64,000 bases of DNA from Halovivax gelatinilyticus (GCF_024300625.1 NZ_CP101322.1:1191992-1255991), one strand, 5' to 3'. Positions 16,463 to 24,631 are shown, counted from the stretch's first letter. Notes: generated by a model not told the origin, from the letters alone. Numbers and translations: made by a program.

Positions 16463-16720
16463 ATGATCACAAAGGACGCGACCATCACGAGCAAGGGACA
16501 GGTGACGATTCCGAAGGAGATACGCGAACGACTCGAACTCGATTCGGGGACAGAAGTCGAGTTCGTACTCGACAGTGGAGAACTCGCCGTCAAGCGAAAG
16601 CAATCGACGATGGACGAGTTGCGTGCGCTACGCGACAGGCTCTCACATCGTGAAGTCGACGTAGACGAGATGCGTCGCGAATCGAATCGGGCGTGGGCCG
16701 ACCACCTCGAGAGGCAATGA
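16463..16720 (+). CDS. vapB: AbrB-type antitoxin (VapB)
   Basis: An 85-aa protein with an N-terminal SpoVT/AbrB swapped-hairpin domain: MITKDATITSKGQVTIPKEIRERLELDSGTEVEFVL, where TSKGQVTIPKEIR is the family signature. The C-terminal half (STMDELRALRDRLSHREVDVDEMRRESNRAW) is the helical part that normally wraps the toxin. I start at ATG 16463 rather than the in-frame TTG 18 bp earlier. It is followed after 7 bp by a PIN-domain toxin, so the pair is a standard VapBC type II toxin-antitoxin operon, probably autoregulated. Confidence 0.92.
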   Translation: MITKDATITSKGQVTIPKEIRERLELDSGTEVEFVLDSGELAVKRKQSTMDELRALRDRLSHREVDVDEMRRESNRAWADHLERQ

Positions 16721-16727
16721 ACGCAGT

Positions 16728-17144
16728 ATGCTATTTCTCGATTCCTGGGTGTGGCTCGAGTATCTCTTCGACGGGGAGGCGTCCGAGTCCGCCGAGCGGG
16801 TGATCCAGCGGGCGATAACCGAGGGTGGACTTATCGCCCCGACCGTCGTGGCCGAAGTTCGCTATCGCGTTCGAACGGTAGATGGCAAAGAATCAGCGGA
16901 TGACGCCGTTCGAGCGCTAACCACCGCCGACGAAATTCGAAGTATGCCGATCGTAGACGAGATCGCCGCACGCGCCGCCGACCTCCGCTATCGGTATTAC
17001 GAGCGCGGTACCTGTGAACTCTCGTACGCGGACGCGATCCACGTCGCGACGGCCAGCGCTCACGGCGACTGCGAGGCGCTCTACACCGGCGATCCGGACT
17101 TCGCGAGCGTCGACGAGGTCGAGACCGTCGTGCTCGAACGGTGA
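16728..17144 (+). CDS. vapC: PIN-domain toxin (VapC)
   Basis: A 138-aa PIN-domain ribonuclease. The acidic metal-binding residues are in place: Asp5 (MLFLDSWVWLEYL), Glu43 (VVAEVRYR), Asp102 (SYADAIHVATA) and Asp122/Asp124 (YTGDPDFASV). VapC toxins cleave tRNA or rRNA with Mg2+. The gene is 7 bp downstream of the AbrB-type antitoxin and presumably neutralised by it. Full length with no missing active-site residue, so likely functional. Confidence 0.93.
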   Translation: MLFLDSWVWLEYLFDGEASESAERVIQRAITEGGLIAPTVVAEVRYRVRTVDGKESADDAVRALTTADEIRSMPIVDEIAARAADLRYRYYERGTCELSYADAIHVATASAHGDCEALYTGDPDFASVDEVETVVLER

Positions 17145-17177
17145 ACGGTATCCGTCTCGACCGAGTATGGAGCACCG

Positions 17178-17648
17178 ATGACGGCCGAATCTGGCGACGA
17201 CGCGGCGTGGTACGAGACCGAAGCCGACGCGCTGGAAGCCCTTCGGGACGAACTAGAGAGCGAGGACGTCACCGAAACCCGCCTCGCCGGTCTCTACGAG
17301 CAGGTCAGTACCAGTCCGCCGCAGCTCTGGAACACGGCGACAGCCTTCATCGACATCGAAGTCAACGAGGCGACGAGCGATGTGAGTCGTCTCGATTCGG
17401 AGAGCGGTGAACCGCAGGGGGCCGCGAACGGCGAGGCGGTCGTCACGGAGGTGTCGAAACTGGCGCGCGGCTGGTGGGCTCCGGAGATCGTCGAAGATTG
17501 TGACGCGATGATAACGCTGGAGGTCCGGCGCGGACTCCCGGCCGACGACTTCGCGTCCCTCGCCTCGAAGGAACTCGCGGAGCTGATCGAGGACGCGAGA
17601 AAGAACGCAGAAAAGGCGCGATCGGCCGACGAAAGCGAACAATCCTGA
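17178..17648 (+). CDS. Acidic haloarchaeal protein of unknown function
   Basis: A 156-aa soluble acidic protein. Residues 10-65 look helical (YETEADALEALRDELESEDVTETRLAGLYEQV), a short Ser/Gly/Glu linker follows (75-90), and a conserved-looking second part contains VTEVSKLARGWWAPEIVEDCDAMITLEVRRGLPADDF. No catalytic or metal motif is evident. It lies 33 bp downstream of vapC on the same strand and might be co-transcribed, though nothing links it to the toxin. It converges with the O-methyltransferase gene, only 9 bp away. Function unknown. Confidence 0.7.
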   Translation: MTAESGDDAAWYETEADALEALRDELESEDVTETRLAGLYEQVSTSPPQLWNTATAFIDIEVNEATSDVSRLDSESGEPQGAANGEAVVTEVSKLARGWWAPEIVEDCDAMITLEVRRGLPADDFASLASKELAELIEDARKNAEKARSADESEQS

Positions 17649-17657
17649 CGTGACTAG

Positions 17658-18323
17658 TTACGCTTCCCGGGTCGTCACGGCCAGCCCGCTTCCCACCGGC
17701 AGGACGACCGTGTGAAAGCCGTCGGCCGCCCGAACGGTGTCGAGGTAGTCGGCGATCCCTCGCGTGTTGTCGTCGTCGGGAAGCGGCTCCCCGGATTCGA
17801 CGTACGGAAGGATATCCTCGTAGTCGACCGCACCGTAGAAGATGTTGTCCGCGATGACGACGCCGCCCGGCGCGAGTTCGTCGCGGATCAGCTCGAACGC
17901 GTCTGCGTACCTGGACTTCTGGTGGTCGATGAGGACGACGTCGAACGGTCCCTCGTGTTCGCGGGCGATCTCCATCGCGTCGCCGTGTTCGAACGTGGCA
18001 CGATCGGCGACGCCGGCCTCGGCGAGGAACCGCTCGCCCTCGGCGAGTTCCTCTTTGTCGATCTCGGTGAGGATAATCTCGCCGTCGTCGGCCATCCCCT
18101 TCAGGAACCAGTAAGCGGAGTAACCAAAGCCGGAGCCGAACTCGAAGACGCGCTCGGCTCTCGTCGCCGCGGCGTAGGATCGGAGGACGCCGCCGGCGTC
18201 GGGGCCGATGATCGGAAACCCGCACTCGTCGGCGTGATCCGCCATCGCCGCGTGGATCTCGTCGTGGTCGGGACCGGTCGCCCGAAGGTACCGCTTGACG
18301 GAGTCGTCGAGGTAGTCGGCCAT
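17658..18323 (-). CDS. SAM-dependent O-methyltransferase (class I, COMT-like)
   Basis: A 221-aa Rossmann-fold methyltransferase. Motif I FEFGSGFGYSAYWF (residues about 61-74), an acidic SAM-ribose residue at ILTEIDKEE, and the motif VLIDHQKSRYADAFELIRDELAPGGVVIADNIFYGA that supplies metal-binding Asp residues are typical of the cation-dependent O-methyltransferase-3 family (caffeoyl-CoA/catechol type). Start at ATG 18323 (MADYLDDSVKRYL); the longer frame upstream is unlike the family. Substrate unknown, probably a catechol-like or small phenolic compound. It sits downstream of the E1 beta gene on the same strand, 136 bp apart. Confidence 0.9.
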   Translation of the reverse strand: MADYLDDSVKRYLRATGPDHDEIHAAMADHADECGFPIIGPDAGGVLRSYAAATRAERVFEFGSGFGYSAYWFLKGMADDGEIILTEIDKEELAEGERFLAEAGVADRATFEHGDAMEIAREHEGPFDVVLIDHQKSRYADAFELIRDELAPGGVVIADNIFYGAVDYEDILPYVESGEPLPDDDNTRGIADYLDTVRAADGFHTVVLPVGSGLAVTTREA

Positions 18324-18459
18324 GCGAGAGCCGAGGATAGACGGCGCCATAAACGGTCGGGCACCGGAAATCACACCGTCGATGGAACCGCTAATCACCC
18401 CCTTGCTGTCGACCAGGGGAGTACCAAAGGGCAGGTCTAACGAGCGTTCACCGCCCGAC

Positions 18460-19485
18460 TCAGGCCTCGACCGTCTCCAATACCCCCTCTCGAATCCGAA
18501 GCGCCTGGGGCAGGTAGAAGTCCTCCAGCGAGTGCAACGGGACGGGCGCGTCGAGACCCGTCACTCGCGTGACGGGCGCTTCGAGGGAGTACAGCGCCTC
18601 CTCGTTGATCGTCGCGACGATCTCGGCGCCGACGCCGGCGGTCTTCGGCGCCTCGTGGACGACGACGGCACGGCCGGTCTTACGGACGGAGTCGGTGATC
18701 GTCTCGATATCGAGCGGCGAGAGGCTTCGCAGGTCGACGACCTCCACCTCGATCCCCCGCTCGGCGGCGAGTTCGTCGGCGACGGCGAGCGCCGGCTGCG
18801 TACTCGACCCCCAGGTGAACAGCGAGAGATCCTCGCCCTCGCGACGGATCGATGCTTCGCCGATCGGCGTCGTGTACGACTCGGTCGGCACGTCTTCGCG
18901 GAAGGCGCGGTAGAGGCGCTTCGGTTCGAGGACGATGACGGGGTCGGGATCGCGAATCGCGGCGGCGATCAACCCCTTCGCGTCCGTCGGCGTACTCGGC
19001 GTCACCACCTTCAGTCCCGGCTCGTGGACGTAGGCGGCCTCGCGTGACTCGGAGTGGTGTTCGGGAGCGCTGATACCGCCGCCGTAGGGCATCCGGACGA
19101 CCATCGGGAGCGTATACTGTCCGTGGGTGCGCGATCGCATCCGGGCGGCGTGGCTGACCAGCTGGTCGTACGCCGGCGAGGCGAAACCCATGAACTGCAT
19201 CTCCGCGACCGGACGCATTCCGGAGAGCGCGAGTCCGATCGAGGAGCCGACGATCGCCGACTCCGCCAGCGGCGTGTCGATAACCCGCTGCGGACCGAAC
19301 TCGTCCTGTAAGTGCTCCGTCGCCCGGAAGACGCCCCCGTTCGTCCCGACGTCCTCGCCGAGAACGACGACGCTGTCGTCGCGAGCGAGTTCGCCCGCCA
19401 GCCCGTCGCGAACGGCCTCGACGAGCGAGAGTGGCTCGGTTTCGGTCTCTGCGCCCTGCTCGGATGGGGTGGTCGTCGTGCTCAT
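18460..19485 (-). CDS. 2-oxoacid dehydrogenase E1 component, beta subunit
   Basis: A 341-aa transketolase-like protein with the E1 beta signatures LGEDVGTNGGVFRATEHL, DTPLAESAIVGSSIGLALSGMRPVAEMQFMGF and MVVRMPYGGGISAPEHHSES. It pairs with the alpha subunit immediately upstream, whose stop overlaps this start (ATGA, 19482-19485), so they form an alpha2beta2 thiamine-diphosphate decarboxylase. No lipoyl E2 or flavoprotein E3 gene lies in the window. In haloarchaea pyruvate oxidation normally uses ferredoxin oxidoreductases, and such dehydrogenase operons are of uncertain substrate (branched-chain 2-oxoacids have been proposed). Substrate here is not determinable. Confidence 0.92.
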   Translation of the reverse strand: MSTTTTPSEQGAETETEPLSLVEAVRDGLAGELARDDSVVVLGEDVGTNGGVFRATEHLQDEFGPQRVIDTPLAESAIVGSSIGLALSGMRPVAEMQFMGFASPAYDQLVSHAARMRSRTHGQYTLPMVVRMPYGGGISAPEHHSESREAAYVHEPGLKVVTPSTPTDAKGLIAAAIRDPDPVIVLEPKRLYRAFREDVPTESYTTPIGEASIRREGEDLSLFTWGSSTQPALAVADELAAERGIEVEVVDLRSLSPLDIETITDSVRKTGRAVVVHEAPKTAGVGAEIVATINEEALYSLEAPVTRVTGLDAPVPLHSLEDFYLPQALRIREGVLETVEA

Positions 19486-20657
19486 TCGCCCACCTCCCCG
19501 AACGCCTCGTCGCCGTGGCGTTCGCGTAATTCCGCCAGGTCCGAAAGCTGTTCGCGTAGCCGGTCGGTCGGCTCCTCGTAGACGTGTTCGACGATCCGCC
19601 CGGGATCGGTTTCGACGGCTTCGGCCCGCTCGACGGCCAGTTCGAGACAGTCCTCGACATCGTCTTTGATGGATTCAGCCGTCTCGTCGTCGAGAATCTC
19701 CTCACGGTAGAGGTATCGTTCGAGTCGTTCGACCGGGTCGCGCTCTTCCCAACCGGAGGCGTCGTCCTCGTCGCGGTACGCCGATGGATCGTCGGCGGTC
19801 GAGTGCGGGCCGAGCCGGTACTGGCAGGATTCGATGAGCGTCGGGCGGCGTTCGCCCTCGGCCGGGTGCTTCGCCTTTCGGACCGCCGCTCTCGTCACGG
19901 CGTAGACGGCGAGCGGATCGGTGCCGTCGACGCGGACCCCTTCGATGCCGTAGGCGGCCGCCTTCTGGACGATCGTCTCCGAGGCAGTCTGGGCCTCGAC
20001 GGGCATGGAGATCGCCCACTGGTTGTTGTTACAGACGAAGATCGCGGGCACGTCGTAGACGCCGGCGAAGTTTAACCCCTCGTGGAAGTCACCGGTCGAA
20101 GTCGCCCCGTCGCCGAAGTGACAGAGGACCGCACGGTCGTGTTCGCCCTGCATCGAAAAGCCCCAGGCGAGGCCCATCGCTTGTGGCACTTGCGTGCCGA
20201 TCGGTATGTACTCCGGCAAGGCGTTTACGTCGTCCGGGACGGCGTATCCCTCGCGATAGCCCCGGAGGTGGCTGAGCAACGACGCGTACGATCGGCCGTG
20301 GGCGTGCTTTGCGGCGTGGTCGCGGTAGGTCGGGACGAGCCAGTCCTCGTCTTCCAGCGCGAAGCTCGTCGCGACCTGCGATCCCTCCTGGCCGGCCATC
20401 GGCGCGTACGTCGAGATGCGCCCCTGACGCTGGAGACCGGTCGCCCGCTCGTCGAAACGCCGGGCGAGGACGAGTTCCTCGTACATCTCTAGGAGTTGCT
20501 CGTCGGACAGGTTCGGGCGTTCGGCTCCCGGCAGGATCTCGCCGTCAGTGGACAGAACCTGGACCATGTCCTCGGGCGGACTGGCCGTCTCTTCGGCGTC
20601 ACGTTGGCCGGTCGGTTGCGGTCGATGCGTCGGTTTCGGATCGTCGTGTGTGCTCAT
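19482..20657 (-). CDS. 2-oxoacid dehydrogenase E1 component, alpha subunit
   Basis: A 391-aa thiamine-diphosphate enzyme subunit. The ThDP motif runs from HFGDGATSTGDFHEGLNFA to VCNNNQWAIS (GDG...NN), and the phosphorylation-loop region reads YRLGPHSTADDPSAYRDEDD. The N-terminal 35 residues are a hydrophilic Pro/His/Asp extension. I start at ATG 20657 (MSTHDDPKPTHRPQ). The substrate-channel sequence around GQEGSQVATSFAL and YRDHAAKHAHGRSYASLLSHLRGYREGYA matches both pyruvate and branched-chain types. The operon continues into E1 beta with a 4-nt overlap. Acts in cytoplasm with an E2/E3 presumably encoded elsewhere. Confidence 0.92.
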   Translation of the reverse strand: MSTHDDPKPTHRPQPTGQRDAEETASPPEDMVQVLSTDGEILPGAERPNLSDEQLLEMYEELVLARRFDERATGLQRQGRISTYAPMAGQEGSQVATSFALEDEDWLVPTYRDHAAKHAHGRSYASLLSHLRGYREGYAVPDDVNALPEYIPIGTQVPQAMGLAWGFSMQGEHDRAVLCHFGDGATSTGDFHEGLNFAGVYDVPAIFVCNNNQWAISMPVEAQTASETIVQKAAAYGIEGVRVDGTDPLAVYAVTRAAVRKAKHPAEGERRPTLIESCQYRLGPHSTADDPSAYRDEDDASGWEERDPVERLERYLYREEILDDETAESIKDDVEDCLELAVERAEAVETDPGRIVEHVYEEPTDRLREQLSDLAELRERHGDEAFGEVGE

Positions 20658-21193
20658 CGTTAGCGGTCGTGGGTATCGGGTTGGTGTGTGGTGTGACAGT
20701 TCGTCGGTCACCCGCAACGCTGTCGGGTGAACGTGCCGGCCCGGCCTCGCTGGCTACGAGAACCGGGAAACGGACGACGACGCCTCGGAATCGGTGTCAG
20801 CGAGCCGAGGCGGGTGTCCGCCGATTAAAATGTTACTCGAATAATAAGCCAGAGAAAATCCTCTACGCGTCGCGGAATCTGCTTGGCGGACGAACGCGTC
20901 TCGTACTGGCTGGCGGACGCCATACCCCTTCGTTCGGGGAGGATGTACATAATTCTTCGTGAGTTGCGTTGCCACACGCCAGGATTCGGCCGATTATCCC
21001 CACAAGAAAGTCGATTCTCGAACGAACGTCCAGGTTCGGTGGCGAAATTCGACGGTATGTCGGCCATTCACCACAGTGTACGACGGTGAGTTGTACGAAT
21101 GTCAACACCAGAAGGAGTCGATTCGCGCCGTATCCGCCTCGTATCGGATCGTTCGGAACGCGTAACGATGACGAGTCGCGTTCACGATCGAGT
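20658..21193. other. 536-bp intergenic region upstream of the E1 operon
   Basis: No convincing gene on either strand. On the minus strand an AT-rich block (20825-20850, TTATTATTCGAG) could be the E1 alpha promoter, which would give a leader of about 150 nt; that is unusually long for a haloarchaeon. Nothing else recognisable. Confidence 0.4.
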
Positions 21194-21637
21194 GTGCACG
21201 GGACGGAATCGCGGCCCCGAACGAAGACGACGGTTCTCGTCGGACTCTGGGTGCTGGTAACGCTGACGTTCGCAGGGACGGCCTGGATTCTCGTCGACGA
21301 AGACACCACCGAGTCGTTTGACGCGGCCGGGCTCGAAGATTCCCCGGATGAAACCTGGAACGCCCAACCGGATCCGCTCGTCGACGAGCCTCGGACCGAG
21401 ACGGGAGCCGATTCGGAGGGAACGTCCGCACCTGAGGACGGTGAGGACGATCACCCAACGGCGGATTCGGACGGCGACCCGTCTCACGAGCGCGGACCGC
21501 CGGCAGATCGTGGACCGTCAGCTGACCACGGTCCACCCGATGACCGCGGGCCGCCGTCCCACGCCGCCTCGAGTAGTGACGAGTCCGATCGCGGGCCACC
21601 CTCCGAGGACGGACCTGCCGGTATCGACGATGAGTGA
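21194..21637 (+). CDS. Single-pass membrane protein with Arg-Gly-Pro-Pro repeats
   Basis: A predicted 147-aa protein with GTG start. One transmembrane helix (TTVLVGLWVLVTLTFAGTAWILV, about residues 12-34) is followed by a long acidic, disordered, presumably external tail. The tail ends in a repeat series: ERGPP-ADRGPS-ADHGPP-DDRGPP-SHA...DRGPP-SEDGP, five to six copies of a (D/E)RGPP-like motif. No family recognised. The start is uncertain: the only in-frame ATG is 225 bp upstream and that stretch looks non-coding. Composition (acidic, low complexity) supports a real haloarchaeal surface protein, but the call is moderate. Confidence 0.5.
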   Translation: MHGTESRPRTKTTVLVGLWVLVTLTFAGTAWILVDEDTTESFDAAGLEDSPDETWNAQPDPLVDEPRTETGADSEGTSAPEDGEDDHPTADSDGDPSHERGPPADRGPSADHGPPDDRGPPSHAASSSDESDRGPPSEDGPAGIDDE

Positions 21638-21716
21638 GTCCCTCGAGTCGACGTCGACGAAAAGGGGCGGACTGGTGCGCCCACCGGCCCGCTTCCCGGT
21701 CGCTCAGCGGATCCCT

Positions 21717-21826
21717 GGTCCGGTATCGCCGGACCGATATCGGCTACGAGAGCCAGCGAAAAGGGTGGTCGCCCTGAGCGTTGCAAGGTTGGACCGGCGA
21801 GCCTGCATGTTCAGGCACCTCGCCGG
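21717..21826 (+). other. Two strong hairpins in a 339-bp gap
   Basis: The gap 21638-21976 contains GGTCCG-GTATCGC-CGGACC (21717-21735) and a longer hairpin: CCGGCGAG plus CCTG (21794-21805), loop CATGTT, CAGG (21812-21815), a 3-nt bulge, then CTCGCCGG (21819-21826). The second has 12 paired bases. No T-run follows, so it is not an obvious terminator; a structured RNA or 5' UTR element of the next gene is possible. Confidence 0.45.
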
Positions 21827-21976
21827 ATCGATTCGTCGAGTTAAATCGGGCCGACCGGCCGCTAGAACGCGACCGAAACCAACCACTACGATTATGTGAC
21901 TCCCATCCAATCGATTACTCGAATAGCCGGGCGCCGTCTCGATTCGAGTAGACGGACCCGTAAGACAGTGATCCAG

Positions 21977-22231
21977 ATGTTCGATCTCACCCTACCCGCG
22001 CGACCGCGTCTCACCAAGACGACGCTCTATCACGTCGTCGGGTGGGGCCTGCGAATCTACGTCGCCTGCCTCCTCGTAATCGGTCTCTACAGCGTCCTCT
22101 GGCTCGCCGAAGTCGCTGGCTACCTCGACGAACAGACGCTCGCCGTCATCTGGCTCGCCGTCGCAGGGATGGGAACCGCCTTCCTCGTCCTGCTCGTCCC
22201 GCTGTATTACTCCAGTCGTCGCCGATCGTGA
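21977..22231 (+). CDS. Small two-helix membrane protein
   Basis: An 84-aa protein starting MFDLTLPARPRLTKTTLYHVVGWG, with two hydrophobic helices (about residues 22-45 and 53-76) separated by a short acidic loop and ending in a basic YYSSRRRS tail, which places the C-terminus in the cytoplasm. A longer version from the GTG at 21896 would add 27 mostly basic residues; the ATG fits better. I recognise no family. It lies in a region of small, poorly conserved genes. Confidence 0.6.
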   Translation: MFDLTLPARPRLTKTTLYHVVGWGLRIYVACLLVIGLYSVLWLAEVAGYLDEQTLAVIWLAVAGMGTAFLVLLVPLYYSSRRRS

Positions 22232-22362
22232 CGCCCGACGCCAACGGCTGAACGCCGACCGAGAGAGGAGCGTCTACACCACTGCGAGCGGACAGCCCGG
22301 CACGATCGGCTGTCTCTCTGGATTCGTCACCCGAACCACGTCCAGCACCACGCTCCACCTGA

Positions 22363-22440
22363 TCTACGAGCACTGCATCTGCATCAACTCTACGAGCGAT
22401 ACGTCTCCGCCTGGTCTACGAGCGCCGCGTCTCCGAGTAT
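22363..22440 (+). repeat. Degenerate tandem repeat with exact 26-bp period
   Basis: Three units start at 22363, 22389 and 22415, each opening TCTACGAGC; units two and three share TCTACGAGCGnnnCGTCTCCG. A weaker similarity precedes unit one. The period is not a multiple of three and no frame uses it, so it is not coding. It occupies the gap between the small membrane-protein gene and the queuosine-precursor-type transporter gene. Confidence 0.6.
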
Positions 22441-22528
22441 CTGACCTGCTATCGAGGACGGACTAGAGTGTCATCCCAGTGCTCTACAGATAGTATCCTT
22501 TAGGGTGTCTCGCGCATAACGGCTCACA

Positions 22529-23251
22529 ATGAGTGATTCGACCGCGACGCCGACGATTCCCCAGGTGACGCTGATCGCCGTGTTCGTCACCGGACTCGTC
22601 ACCGCACAGCTGACCGCCGCGAAGGTGCTCTCGTTTTCGATTCCGTTCTCGCTCCCCGTCACCGGCAGCGAACTCGTCCTGCCGGGCGCCGCCGTAGCCT
22701 ACGCGGTCACCTTCTTCGCCAGCGATTGTTACACGGAGCTCTACGGCAAGCGCGCCGCTCAAATCGTGGTCAACGTCGCGTTCGCGATGAATTTCCTCGT
22801 CCTCGCGCTAGTCTGGTCGACCGCGGTCGCCCCGGTCGCGCCGACCTCGCCCGTCGGCGGCGAGGAGTTCTCCGACGTCCTCCTGCCGGCAACCTACGTC
22901 GTCGCCGGGAGTCTGCTCGCCTACGTGGTGAGCCAGAACTGGGACGTCTGGTTCTTCCACCGGATCCGCGAGGTGACCGGCGCCGAAAAGCTCTGGCTTC
23001 GCAACATCGCCTCGACGGGGACGAGCCAGGCGATCGACACCGTCATCTTCGTCTCGATCGCCTTCGCGATCGCACCCGCCCTCGCGGGCGACGACGTCAT
23101 GGCGCTCTCGCTGATCGCCTCGCTCGTGGTCGGCCAGTACCTCCTCAAGCTCTCGATCGCACTCCTCGACACGCCGGTCGTCTACGCCGTCGTCCGCGTC
23201 GTCAGGGAGAAGACCGACTCGCCGCACGTCGGCGGCGTCGCCGCCGAGTGA
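22529..23251 (+). CDS. Queuosine/archaeosine precursor transporter (YhhQ/VUT family)
   Basis: A 240-aa membrane protein of about six helices with the YhhQ family signatures: AAKVLSF, a VTFFASDCYTELYGKRAAQ loop, VVSQNWDVWFFHRI, TGTSQAIDTVIF and a final LKLSIALLDTPVVYAVV. Bacterial members import preQ0/preQ1. In archaea the product of interest is archaeosine, made from preQ0, so this transporter likely salvages preQ0 or a related 7-deazapurine across the cell membrane. A CCTTTAGG element about 30 bp before the ATG fits a short-leader promoter. No archaeosine synthesis gene is adjacent. Confidence 0.92.
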   Translation: MSDSTATPTIPQVTLIAVFVTGLVTAQLTAAKVLSFSIPFSLPVTGSELVLPGAAVAYAVTFFASDCYTELYGKRAAQIVVNVAFAMNFLVLALVWSTAVAPVAPTSPVGGEEFSDVLLPATYVVAGSLLAYVVSQNWDVWFFHRIREVTGAEKLWLRNIASTGTSQAIDTVIFVSIAFAIAPALAGDDVMALSLIASLVVGQYLLKLSIALLDTPVVYAVVRVVREKTDSPHVGGVAAE

Positions 23252-23273
23252 CCGGAGGCCACCGACGGCGAGA

Positions 23274-23326
23274 CGAACCGGCGACGCGAACCGGCGACGC
23301 GAACCGGAAGCGACGCGGGTTTATCA
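23274..23326 (+). promoter_or_regulatory. 13-bp tandem repeat and leaderless promoter of the aminopeptidase
   Basis: CGAACCGGCGACG is repeated at 23274-23286 and 23287-23299, with a partial third unit to 23307. Directly after it, GGTTTATCAG (23318-23327) is a TATA-like element whose centre is about 26 bp before the ATG at 23347, so the transcript is probably leaderless. Confidence 0.5.
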
Positions 23327-23346
23327 GTTCGCAGACGATATCGACT

Positions 23347-24426
23347 ATGGATCCACGCGTCCACGAGCACGCCGAGGTGCTCGTCGACTGGAGCGCACGC
23401 ATCGAAGCCGGCGACGACGTCGTTCTCTCCGTCGGCCCCGACGCACACGAGCTGGCCGTCGCCGTCGCCGAGACGATCGGCGAACGCGGCGCGAACCTGC
23501 TCACGACGTACGGCTCGGGCGAGATCGAACGCGCCTACCAGCGCGCCCACGACGGTGACTTCGACGAACCGAGCCACGAGCTGGCACTGTTCGAGGCGGC
23601 CGACGTCTACCTCCGCATCGGCGGCGGCCGCAACACGAGCGCGACGGCCGACGTTCCCGCCGAAACGCGCCAGGCGTACCGTAACGCGCGGACGAATCTA
23701 CGCGAGGCGCGCTACGATACGCGCTGGGTATCGACCGTTCACCCGACGCGCTCGCTCGCCCAGCAGGCGAACATGGCCTACGAGGAGTACGCGGACTTCG
23801 TCTACGACGCCGTCCTCCGGGACTGGGAGTCGCTCGCAGACGAGATGGCGAAGCTCAAAGATCGGCTCGACGAGGGAAGCGAGGTTCGCCTCGTCGGTCC
23901 CGGGACCGACCTCACGATGTCGATCGAGGGCAGAACCGCCGTCAATAGCGCCGCCTCAGTCGCCTACGACTCGCACAACCTCCCGAGCGGCGAGGTCTTC
24001 ACCGCGCCGTACGACACCGACGGACAGGTGACGTTCGACGTGCCGATGACCCTCCAGGGTCAGTCGGTCCGCGACGTCACGCTCAACTTCGAAGCCGGCG
24101 AGGTCATCGGGTTCGACGCGGCAGAGGGCGAAGACGTAATCGAAGAGATACTGGAAACCGACGAGGGTGCTCGCCGACTCGGCGAACTCGGCATCGGGAT
24201 GAACCGCGGCATCGATCGCCTCACCGACAACATCCTCTTCGACGAGAAGATGGGCGACACCGTCCACCTCGCGGTCGGCCGCGCCTACGACGCCTGCCTG
24301 CCCGACGGCGAAACGGGCAACGAATCGGCCGTCCACGTCGACATGATCACCGACGTGAGCGAAGACTCGCGCATGGAAATCGACGGCGAGGTGGTCCAGG
24401 AAAATGGGACGTTTGTGTGGGAGTAG
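23347..24426 (+). CDS. M29-family aminopeptidase
   Basis: A 359-aa metallo-aminopeptidase of the M29 (thermophilic aminopeptidase T/AmpS) family. The dinuclear metal ligands are recognisable: Glu216 in HNLPSGEVFTAP, Glu280 in RLGELGIGMN, His307 in TVHLAVGRAY, and His330/Asp332 in AVHVDMI. The N-terminal half (1-180) is the alpha/beta domain that shapes the dimer. It trims N-terminal residues from peptides in the cytoplasm, complementing the M20 and S9 hydrolases in this window. The ATG at 23347 is preceded by a well-placed TATA element. The stem-loop array starts right after its stop. Confidence 0.93.
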   Translation: MDPRVHEHAEVLVDWSARIEAGDDVVLSVGPDAHELAVAVAETIGERGANLLTTYGSGEIERAYQRAHDGDFDEPSHELALFEAADVYLRIGGGRNTSATADVPAETRQAYRNARTNLREARYDTRWVSTVHPTRSLAQQANMAYEEYADFVYDAVLRDWESLADEMAKLKDRLDEGSEVRLVGPGTDLTMSIEGRTAVNSAASVAYDSHNLPSGEVFTAPYDTDGQVTFDVPMTLQGQSVRDVTLNFEAGEVIGFDAAEGEDVIEEILETDEGARRLGELGIGMNRGIDRLTDNILFDEKMGDTVHLAVGRAYDACLPDGETGNESAVHVDMITDVSEDSRMEIDGEVVQENGTFVWE

Positions 24427-24560
24427 CGCGGTTCGGAGTGAGCGGAGCGAGCGAGAAACGCGGTAAAACGAGCGGCGAAGCCGCGAGTAGCGAGGATTGA
24501 GCGAGCGTCGCGAGCGAAATCCTCGGAATTGTGAGCGGGGAACGAAGTGACCCGCGAGCA
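24427..24560 (+). repeat. Stem-loop array, copy 1 (GAACGAAGTGA-loop family)
   Basis: A run of GC-rich inverted repeats directly after the aminopeptidase stop: GCGGC-GAA-GCCGC (24472-24484); CGAGGATT/AATCCTCG (24491-24498 and 24518-24525) with a 19-nt loop; and GCGGG-GAACGAAGTGA-CCCGC (24535-24555). The loops are purine-rich and the stems differ. The same 13-nt GCGGCGAAGCCGC hairpin and the GAACGAAGTGA loop recur at 26181-26242. Related short repeats are common between haloarchaeal genes; role unknown. Confidence 0.7.
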
Positions 24561-24631
24561 GCGTGACCGCCAGGAGTGTGGGGCCGAGTCGGATCACCAG
24601 ATACAAATGCGAGAGCGACTACCCGTCAGGT

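Noticed and set aside
22726-24426. 566-codon version of the aminopeptidase gene starting inside the transporter gene
   Set aside because: The M29 family N-terminus is at ATG 23347 with its own promoter; the first 207 codons are a shadow of the transporter gene.
24427-24560. CRISPR-like array
   Set aside because: The units are short hairpins of variable stem sequence without constant-length repeats and unique spacers; no cas genes nearby.
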